Position numbers and translations under genes: made by a program. The notes beneath the pieces are model-generated. The model searched no databases and was not told where the DNA came from. It saw only the letters and a list, made by a program, of their open reading frames with translations. Below are positions 58,455 to 64,000 of a stretch of 64,000 nt of DNA, piece after piece. Position 1 is the first letter of the stretch; every line of letters starts with the position of its first letter. This stretch comes from Phycisphaerae bacterium (GTDB lineage: Bacteria; Planctomycetota; Phycisphaerae; Phycisphaerales; UBA1924), in NCBI GenBank assembly GCA_030426605.1, contig JAUHXM010000001.1:1-64000 (forward strand), read 5' to 3'.

Positions 58455-59357
58455 GTGCCGCGCTACAAGCTCACCATCGCCTACGACGGCACCGACTTCT
58501 GCGGCTGGCAAAAGCAAGAGCCCCCCGCCTCCGAACACCCCGACCTCACCCCCATGCCCGCGCGCGAAGGCGACGACCAGCCGCGCGTCGCGCTCCGCAC
58601 CGTCCAGCACGTTGTCGAGGAAGCCGTCCGCGACCTGCTCCGCGAGCCCGTCACGCTCGTCGGTGCCAGCCGAACGGACTCGGGCGTGCACGCCAACGGG
58701 CAGGTCGCGGCGTTCACGAGCGATCCGCTCGAAGACAAGGGCGTCGGCTGGCCCGCCGCGCGCGGCACCGACGCGCTCGTCAAAGCGCTCAACGGGCGCC
58801 TCCCGCGCGACGTCCTCGTCCGATCCGCCGAGGCCGTCGATGAATCGTTCAGCCCCATCTCCGACGCGATCGAGAAGGAGTACACCTACTGCATCGCGTC
58901 CGGCCCGGAGCGCCCGCTGTGGGACCGGCGCTACGTCTTCCACACCTGGCACGAGCTGGACACGGCGCGGATGGACGCCGCGGCGCAGCTCTTGGTCGGC
59001 GAGCACGACTTCGCGAGCTTCGCCCAGATCAACCACGGGCGGAAGTCCACCGTCCGCCGCATCTTCTCCTGCGGCGTCTCCACCCCATCCTCCCCCGCGT
59101 GCGGGGGAGGTGCCGAGCGCAGCGAGGCGGAGGGGGCTTCAACACCACCACTCCGCTACCACCTCATCCGCGTCCGCGGCAACGGGTTCCTCTACAACAT
59201 GGTCCGCATCCTCGCCGGCACCCTCATGGAAGCCGGGCGGGGCACCCTCGACCCGAACCGCATCCCCGAGATCCTCGAATCGAAGGACCGGACAGCCAAC
59301 CCGGGCCCGACCCTGCCGCCGCAGGGGCTGAGGCTGGAGTGGATTCGGTATGGGTAG
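58455..59357 (+). CDS. truA: tRNA pseudouridine synthase A
   Basis: 300 residues from GTG directly after the preceding stop (AAGGA upstream). The catalytic motif is GASRTDSGVHA; KLTIAYDGTDFCGWQ and YHLIRVRGNGFLYNMVRILAGTL are conserved. It makes pseudouridine at positions 38-40 of the tRNA anticodon arm. Two insertions stand out: residues about 24-52, and a Gly/Glu-rich one (about 212-228) encoded by a palindromic repeat (separate entry) between the strand ending FSCGVS and the YHLIRV strand. Confidence 0.92.
   Translation: MPRYKLTIAYDGTDFCGWQKQEPPASEHPDLTPMPAREGDDQPRVALRTVQHVVEEAVRDLLREPVTLVGASRTDSGVHANGQVAAFTSDPLEDKGVGWPAARGTDALVKALNGRLPRDVLVRSAEAVDESFSPISDAIEKEYTYCIASGPERPLWDRRYVFHTWHELDTARMDAAAQLLVGEHDFASFAQINHGRKSTVRRIFSCGVSTPSSPACGGGAERSEAEGASTPPLRYHLIRVRGNGFLYNMVRILAGTLMEAGRGTLDPNRIPEILESKDRTANPGPTLPPQGLRLEWIRYG
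59090..59136. repeat. GC-rich palindromic repeat inside truA
   Basis: CTCCCCCGC (59090-59098) pairs with GCGGGGGAG (59101-59109) with a tiny loop, followed by GAGCGCAGCGAGGCGGAGGGGG. The layout is that of intergenic CTCCCCC...GGGGGAG palindromes seen in many high-GC genomes. Here it keeps the truA frame and encodes SSPACGGGAERSEAEG. Confidence 0.8.
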
Positions 59358-59862
59358 ACGAAGGCCAACTAGGAGACCATGGGTGTCACTTCTGTTGTTG
59401 GCAGTGCTCCTTGGGATCACCGTCGCGTCGAGCTGGTATCACATTGGTACTCGAACTTATGTTCCCAGTGACCACCCTCGGGTCGTCAGGCACGCCTCTT
59501 GGATCAGCTTTCAGTTCGGTGCGTTTCGTGTGTCGCACGCATCGAATGCAGATGTTCACCGACCGGTGACAGAACTCACATCAGACGCGAGAGAACTTGG
59601 GCCGCTGTTCGTTCAGCGCCTGAGACCGCTGCACCGGCCGATTTGGCGACTCAGTCCAAAGGTGTATCGCATCCCGGAGTTTGTCATCTTCTTGCCACTC
59701 TGGCCCGTGTTGCTCATGTTCGGCTTCACGACGGCCTGGCGCTGGTACCGCTTCAAGCCCCTCGCCCCCGGCGAGTGCCCCACGTGCCGCTACGACGCCG
59801 CCGGGCTCGACGCCTGCCCCGAGTGCGGCTCGCCCATCGCCCGCGAACAATCCCCCGCGTGA
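59350..59862 (+). CDS. Membrane protein with C-terminal zinc ribbon
   Basis: 170 residues; ATG overlaps truA by eight bases. Helices at about 12-30 and 118-135 bracket a periplasmic stretch. The C-terminus has CPTCRYDAAGLDACPECG, a two-pair zinc ribbon common in planctomycete membrane proteins of unknown role. The 5' two thirds is clearly less GC-rich than the flanks, the C-terminal part is not. Confidence 0.72.
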   Translation: MGRRRPTRRPWVSLLLLAVLLGITVASSWYHIGTRTYVPSDHPRVVRHASWISFQFGAFRVSHASNADVHRPVTELTSDARELGPLFVQRLRPLHRPIWRLSPKVYRIPEFVIFLPLWPVLLMFGFTTAWRWYRFKPLAPGECPTCRYDAAGLDACPECGSPIAREQSPA

Positions 59863-60404
59863 ACGACCCGATCATCACCAACCGCCTCCGCCTCGACCCG
59901 CCCAGCTCGGCGGACCTCGACGCACTCGCCGACATCTTCGCGATGCCCGAGGTCTGCACGTACCTCGGCGACGGATCGCCGCGCTCGCGCGCGCAAGTCG
60001 AAGAAAGCCTCGCCAAACGCATCGAGTGCCTCGCCTCCCACGGCGTGACGATCTGGACCGTCCGCGCCCGCGTCGATCTGCCCGCGACCGATACCGCGCC
60101 GGCGATCGCCGCGGGAACCGTCGTCGGCGACTGCGGCGTCATCCCCGTCGCATGGCAAGGGCCCGAGCTCGAACTCCTCTACCGCCTGCACCCGCACGCC
60201 TGGGGGCGCGGCGTCGCGACCGAAGCCGCGACCGCGGCCCTCGAGCGCGCCGACCGGGTCGGCATCGACCGCCTCATCGGGCTGGCCTACGACGCCAACA
60301 CCGCGAGCCGGCGCGTGCTCGCCCGCGTCGGGTTTACGCCCCGCGGCGAGACCGACCGGTGGTACGGCGTCCGCCTCCACTGGCATGAACGGGAGGGGCA
60401 CTAG
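59859..60404 (+). CDS. GNAT N-acetyltransferase (RimJ/RimL type)
   Basis: 181 residues from GTG (GTGA overlap). TNRLRLDPPSSADLDALADIFAMPEVCTYLGDG is the typical opening, LLYRLHPHAWGRGVATEAATAALERA is the acetyl-CoA site, and AYDANTASRRVLARVGFTPRGE closes the domain. It may modify ribosomal proteins or antibiotics. Its stop codon lies within the first unit of the heptamer array. Confidence 0.88.
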   Translation: MNDPIITNRLRLDPPSSADLDALADIFAMPEVCTYLGDGSPRSRAQVEESLAKRIECLASHGVTIWTVRARVDLPATDTAPAIAAGTVVGDCGVIPVAWQGPELELLYRLHPHAWGRGVATEAATAALERADRVGIDRLIGLAYDANTASRRVLARVGFTPRGETDRWYGVRLHWHEREGH

Positions 60405-60487
60405 GCACTGGGCACTAGGCACTGGGCACTAGGCACTAGGCACTAGGCACTAGGCACTAGGCACTAGGCACTAGGCACTAGGCACTA
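60397..60487 (+). repeat. 13-copy heptamer tandem repeat (GGCACTA)n
   Basis: Thirteen perfect heptamers, eleven GGCACTA and two GGCACTG (units 2 and 4), run from 60397 to 60487. The GNAT stop codon (TAG) lies in the first unit. The array is 57 bases before the glycosyltransferase ATG and is complementary, with a few mismatches, to the region holding that start codon (60524-60549). Confidence 0.95.
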
Positions 60488-60544
60488 GGATGGAGCGTAC
60501 AGCCGCAGTCTGTGTATTCCCGAGTGCCTGATGCCTCGTGCCTG

Positions 60545-61816
60545 ATGCCTTCTCTCACCATCCTCCACATCTCGACGCGGCTCATCCTGGGCGGATCGCA
60601 GGAGAACACGGTGCTGTCGTGCTTCGGGCAGTCGCGCCGCGGGCACGACGTCCACCTCGCCTTCGGCCCGATCTTCGGCCCCGAGGGCTCGCACCGCGAC
60701 ACCGTCGAATCGTTCAACCGACGCGTGCGCGATGGGCTCGAACCGGGTGCCACCGAAGTGACCATGCACGAGCTGCCCCACATGGTCCGCGAGGTGCATC
60801 CGATCAAGGACCACTTCTGCTTCCATCGCGACCTGAAAAACCTCATCCGTGACGTCCGCCCGGACGTCGTGCACACGCACTCGTCCAAGGCCGGCATCCT
60901 GGGCCGCTGGGCGGCGTGGAAGGCGAACCCACGCCCCGCGGTGGTTCACACGATCCACGGCCCACCCTTCATGCCTGTCGAAGGCTCCGCGATCGCGCGC
61001 GCCAAGACGCTCCTCAAGAACGCGATCTACACCCACGCCGAGCGGTTCGCGGCGAAGCGCTGCCACACCATCGTCTCCGTCGCCGACGCGATGACCGAGC
61101 AGTTCCTGGCGCGCAAAATCGGGCGCCCGGAGCAGTACGTCACCGTCCACTCCGGCATGCTCGTCGAGCCGTTCCTCACCGCCAGGCCCGGCGAATCACG
61201 CGGCGAGGTGCGCGCCGAGTTGGGCATCGACGACAACGACTTCGTGCTGGGCACCGTCGCCCGCCTCGCCGAGCACAAGGGGCACGACGATCTGCTCGAC
61301 GCTATCGGTGACGACCTGAAGGCCAACCCCCGTTGGAAGCTCCTTTGGGTCGGCGATGGGTGGTGGGCCGACCGCCTGCTCGCGCGCGTGGGATCGATGG
61401 GCGTGCGCGATCAGGTCATCACGACGGGACTTGTCCCCAACGAGCGGATCCCCGCGATGATGCGCGCGATGGACGTCCTCGTGCACCCCAGTTACAGAGA
61501 AGGCCTGCCGCGGACGGTCCCCCAGGCGCTGCTCGCGGGTGTGCCCGTGATCGCGTCCGACACCGACGGCACGCCCGAGGTCTGCCTCGACCCGGCGCGC
61601 GTGGGCGACGACAAGGCGACCGGGCTGCTGTTCCGCGTCGCCGATTCCGCGACGCTCCGAGATCACATCAAATGGATGGCCGAGCACCCCGCCGAGCGCG
61701 CCGCGATGGGCGCCCGAGGGCGCGAGATGTGCCGCACGATGTTCAGCGACGCGACGATGGTCGAGCGCCTCGAGCAGGTGTACGCGGATGCGATGAACGC
61801 ACCAGTTCGTCGATGA
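60545..61816 (+). CDS. Family 4-type glycosyltransferase (GT-B fold)
   Basis: 423 residues from ATG 60545; a GTG at 60512 in the same frame is an alternative. N-terminal half: LTILHISTRLILGGSQENTVLSCFGQ and HTIHGPPFMP (UDP-sugar/acceptor side). C-terminal half: DDFVLGTVARLAEHKGHDDLLDAI, then EGLPRTVPQALLAGVPVIASDTDGTPEVC, the nucleotide-sugar-binding E-x7-E block. It transfers a sugar to a lipid or protein acceptor in envelope polysaccharide synthesis. There is no Shine-Dalgarno site; the start codon region can pair with the upstream repeat array. Confidence 0.87.
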   Translation: MPSLTILHISTRLILGGSQENTVLSCFGQSRRGHDVHLAFGPIFGPEGSHRDTVESFNRRVRDGLEPGATEVTMHELPHMVREVHPIKDHFCFHRDLKNLIRDVRPDVVHTHSSKAGILGRWAAWKANPRPAVVHTIHGPPFMPVEGSAIARAKTLLKNAIYTHAERFAAKRCHTIVSVADAMTEQFLARKIGRPEQYVTVHSGMLVEPFLTARPGESRGEVRAELGIDDNDFVLGTVARLAEHKGHDDLLDAIGDDLKANPRWKLLWVGDGWWADRLLARVGSMGVRDQVITTGLVPNERIPAMMRAMDVLVHPSYREGLPRTVPQALLAGVPVIASDTDGTPEVCLDPARVGDDKATGLLFRVADSATLRDHIKWMAEHPAERAAMGARGREMCRTMFSDATMVERLEQVYADAMNAPVRR

Positions 61817-62029
61817 CTACCAGGGTTCAAACCAGTCGTCCGTCGAACTCATCCAATCGCTCTTTCGGAACACATCAAGAAGGAGCATGAAGATGATCGA
61901 GCCCGCACCCGCGACACAGTACCACCACCACGGCTTGATGCCCCAACTCATCCAGTCGTAGAAAACCCAGACACCGATTCCGACTGCGGTAACGAGTGCG
62001 GACGAGATGAACCATCGCCCGACCGGCAT
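61817..62029 (-). CDS. Small membrane protein
   Basis: 70 residues from MPVGRWF; GGGG lies upstream, near the previous stop. Two hydrophobic segments (about 6-23 and 34-52) and an end rich in Asp/Trp (KSDWMSSTDDWFEPW). It is next to a similar small membrane gene. The DNA is low in GC. No family recognised. Confidence 0.6.
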   Translation of the reverse strand: MPVGRWFISSALVTAVGIGVWVFYDWMSWGIKPWWWYCVAGAGSIIFMLLLDVFRKSDWMSSTDDWFEPW

Positions 62030-62034
62030 CTTGG

Positions 62035-62229
62035 TTACCAGTCCCCCCACCCGCCGTTGTCGTCCGCGTCCGGGATGAGCGAGAGCAGGAATAGGATCAG
62101 GAACAGCACCGTCATCGCGGCACCCCAGATCCAGAGCACGCCCAACGCGAGCAGCCCGTATCCCGTAATCCCCGCGAACAGCAGGAACAGGAACAGCTTG
62201 GGAACGGTCCCTTGTCTCAGAAAGTGCAT
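62035..62229 (-). CDS. Small membrane protein
   Basis: 64 residues from MHFLRQG with GGGGGAT upstream. Two helices (about 12-25 and 30-52) and an Asp/Gly/Trp-rich end (PDADDNGGWGDW). It is six bases from the next small gene and starts 18 bases after trpS, so the three are probably one unit. The Trp/Asp-rich ending is shared with the following gene. Confidence 0.62.
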   Translation of the reverse strand: MHFLRQGTVPKLFLFLLFAGITGYGLLALGVLWIWGAAMTVLFLILFLLSLIPDADDNGGWGDW

Positions 62230-62246
62230 GCAGGATCCCCCGGTGG

Positions 62247-63326
62247 TCAGCCCAGACAAATGACGCGGCGCCCAAAGTCCAAGTCCATCGCCTTCTTCGC
62301 CTCGTACAAGGTCTCTTCCGCGACGGCGTTCGCCTTCTTGGTGTGCTCTTTGAGCAGCGCCAGGATCTTGTCGTCGCCGTCCTTGCCCTCGTAGGGCGCC
62401 CGGCGCTCGCGCATGGGCGCCAGCAGCTTGTCGATCGCCTCGGCGACCTCGACCTTCACGTGCCCGTCGCCGATGTTGTCGCCCGCGGCGTACTTCTCCT
62501 CGAGCTCCTTCACCCGCGCCGGATCGTCAATGAACGCGCGCACGTAGTCGAACAAAGAATTGGTGATGTCGCCCGGCTCGTCCATCGACTGCCGCCCGGT
62601 GTAGAGCCCGCCCATCTTCTTCTTGATCTGCTTAAAGGTGTCCGTCAGGAAGATCGCGTTGTTGAGGCTCTTGGACATCTTGTTCACGCCGTCGGTGCCG
62701 ATCAGCCGCGCCACGCGCCCGATCTTCGCCTGCGGGATCGGGAACAAGCCGCCCGCGCCGACGTAGTCGTCGTCTTCCGTTTGCGGATCGACGCCGCAGT
62801 ACATCTGGTTGAACCGGCGCGCGACCTCTCGGCAGGGCTCGATGTGCGCCACCTGGTCCTCCCCCACGGGCACGAGCTCGGGGCGGAAGACCAGAATGTC
62901 CGCGCACTGCCCCACCGAGTACATCGGGAACCCGAACGAGTAGTTGTCGCCCAGCCCCTTCGTCTCGAGCTCCGTCTTGAGCGTCGGGTTGCGCATCACG
63001 CGGTTGAAGGGCAGCAGCATCGCGAGGTACCACGTGAGCTCGGCGATCGCGGGGATCTCGGTCTGGAGGACGAACGTGGACCGCTCGGGGTCCATGCCGC
63101 AGGCGATCCAGTCCTTCACGATCGCGATCGTGCTCTCGCGGATCTCCGCGGGCTTGTCGGCACGCGTCGTGAACGCGTGCATGTTCGCGATCAGGAAGTA
63201 GCAGTCGTAGTCGTCCTGCGCCTTCACGCGGTTCTCGAGCGAGCCCACCCAGTGCCCCAGGTGGAGGTTGCCCGTGGGCGTGTCGCCGGTCAGGATGCGG
63301 GGTTTGTCGGTCGTTGGGTCGGCCAT
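62247..63326 (-). CDS. trpS: Tryptophanyl-tRNA synthetase
   Basis: 359 residues from ATG 63326. Class I motifs: GNLHLGHWVG (HIGH type, near 20) and KMSKS (near 215). MPTLKTELE-type conserved segments (RNPTLKTELETKGLGDNYSFGFPMYSVGQCADIL) and LVPVGEDQVAHIE are present. It charges tRNA-Trp. TACGAT lies eight bases before ATG. Two small membrane-protein genes follow downstream. Confidence 0.95.
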   Translation of the reverse strand: MADPTTDKPRILTGDTPTGNLHLGHWVGSLENRVKAQDDYDCYFLIANMHAFTTRADKPAEIRESTIAIVKDWIACGMDPERSTFVLQTEIPAIAELTWYLAMLLPFNRVMRNPTLKTELETKGLGDNYSFGFPMYSVGQCADILVFRPELVPVGEDQVAHIEPCREVARRFNQMYCGVDPQTEDDDYVGAGGLFPIPQAKIGRVARLIGTDGVNKMSKSLNNAIFLTDTFKQIKKKMGGLYTGRQSMDEPGDITNSLFDYVRAFIDDPARVKELEEKYAAGDNIGDGHVKVEVAEAIDKLLAPMRERRAPYEGKDGDDKILALLKEHTKKANAVAEETLYEAKKAMDLDFGRRVICLG

Positions 63327-63376
63327 GAGGGCCGATCGTAGCGGGCGGCGGAGCACCCGGGCTTGGACGATCAAAC

Positions 63377-63382
63377 TAGCAT
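63377..63382 (+). promoter_or_regulatory. -10-like TAGCAT, leaderless-type
   Basis: TAGCAT lies six bases before the GTG at 63389. Confidence 0.5.
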
Positions 63383-63388
63383 TGGTGC

Positions 63389-64000
63389 GTGCCCGAAGAC
63401 CACCCGTTCATCTTCGAACCCAACACGCTCTCCGGCATGCCTCTACGGACGCGGGTCGAGGCAGACGGCACCGTCCGGCTCGAGCCACAATCGACCCCGG
63501 ATCTGCGCATCGTGCTGGCGATCCTGACCATCACGCTGATGTTCGTTTGCATGTGCCTCGCGACATTGATCCTGGCCACCCCCCGCCCCGCCTGGGCCGC
63601 GCCGATTCTGGTTCTCGCCATCGTGTTCGGACTGACCGTGGGTGGGGGGCTCATCGCGGGCTTCTACATCCAGACACGGAGACTCTCCGAGCGGCCCCCG
63701 TGGATGATCTGGAACCCGTTCGAACGCACTCTCTTGCTCCCCCGGCAGGATCGCGAACTCGCGGGCGAGGTCTCGATCCGAACGCTGCAGGGCAGCTCGA
63801 GATTCGAAGGGCCCGGAACGGTCAGGCGCTCTCGGGTGCTTGCGCAGGTTCAGGTGTTTGATGCCGACACGAAAGCGTGGTTCGCAGTGATCACGAGGAC
63901 TTCCTCGGGCTCTCGAACGCTCGCGAGCATTCGAGAGTTTGCGGAGCGCTCGGCGCTGAATCTGAGTGTCGAGCGCGTTCCACGATCGCAAGGACCATCG
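63389..64000 (+). CDS. Hypothetical membrane protein, 3' end cut by window
   Basis: 204 visible residues from GTG; open to the window edge and so absent from the track. Two hydrophobic helices at about 48-68 and 73-95 follow a short N-terminal domain (PFIFEPNTLSGMPLRTRVEADGTVRLEPQSTP). The soluble part continues with PFERTLLLPRQDRELAGEVSIRTLQGSS, with Arg-rich beta-strand patterns. Recognisable as real by the promoter-start spacing and steady GC-rich third positions. Not recognised. Confidence 0.7.
   Translation, partial: MPEDHPFIFEPNTLSGMPLRTRVEADGTVRLEPQSTPDLRIVLAILTITLMFVCMCLATLILATPRPAWAAPILVLAIVFGLTVGGGLIAGFYIQTRRLSERPPWMIWNPFERTLLLPRQDRELAGEVSIRTLQGSSRFEGPGTVRRSRVLAQVQVFDADTKAWFAVITRTSSGSRTLASIREFAERSALNLSVERVPRSQGPS

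Noticed and set aside
59090-59136. truA insertion as a sequence error
   Set aside because: The frame stays open on both sides and the element is a complete palindrome rather than a random indel, so an inserted repeat is likelier.
60397-60487. Heptamer array as a CRISPR
   Set aside because: Units are seven bases with no spacers, so it is a simple tandem repeat.

Overview
The window is high-GC DNA (by eye about two thirds G+C) from a free-living Gram-negative-type bacterium, most likely a planctomycete of the Phycisphaerae type. That placement is inference. It rests on exported proteins with dockerin-like C-terminal repeats, an ECF sigma factor gene overlapping a Ser/Thr protein kinase gene, a HYExAFE-family protein, a signal peptidase I with a very large insertion, and many small zinc-ribbon or membrane proteins. 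No rRNA, phage, transposase, IS element or CRISPR array was seen. One tRNA (Ser-UGA) is present. The first gene (PIN/TRAM) and the last gene (63389 to the edge) run off the window.

Layout. 1-10.7 kb: PIN/TRAM membrane protein, a subclass B1-type metallo-beta-lactamase homologue, a lipoprotein, a fatty acid desaturase, dnaX, a lipid-exporter-type ABC protein, and a coupled cyclodeaminase/SpoIIE-phosphatase/YkgJ set. 10.7-22.7 kb: an exported-protein region with a trypsin-like protease, a PEP-CTERM-like protein, tRNA-Ser, and three paralogous exported proteins of about 515 residues (A, B, C) flanking an ECF sigma factor and Ser/Thr kinase pair. 22.7-30.3 kb: YbaN-like protein, two nucleotide-sugar genes, and a MacAB-TolC-type efflux operon. 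30.5-40.4 kb: glycyl-tRNA synthetase, small enzymes, two metallo or alpha/beta hydrolases, and an operon with a ketosynthase plus a ketosynthase-like protein that lacks the catalytic histidines. 40.4-51.4 kb: rnpA-yidD-tetR, cysteine desulfurase, an Mla-like ATPase and MCE protein, a HYExAFE protein, a PSP1/RicT-like protein and lepB. 51.5-64 kb: hisS, nuoG, truA, acetyltransferases, a glycosyltransferase and trpS.

The strongest unusual signals are as follows. (1) dnaX carries a complete-looking -1 frameshift cassette (GGAG, slippery G GGA AAA, six-base spacer, stem-loop) that would add 75 residues and produce the long form. (2) At least twelve genes have a TANNNT hexamer exactly six bases before the start codon, which points to leaderless mRNAs for first genes of transcription units, while internal operon genes use Shine-Dalgarno sites or stop/start overlaps. 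(3) The A/B/C exported family sits around a sigma-kinase pair. (4) A palindromic repeat is inserted in frame in truA. (5) A 13-copy heptamer array can pair with the start-codon region of a glycosyltransferase gene. (6) A small family of paired-hairpin intergenic repeats is present.

Starts were chosen from Shine-Dalgarno sites, GTGA/ATGA overlaps or the TANNNT-N6 rule. Residue positions are hand counts and approximate. No database search was possible.
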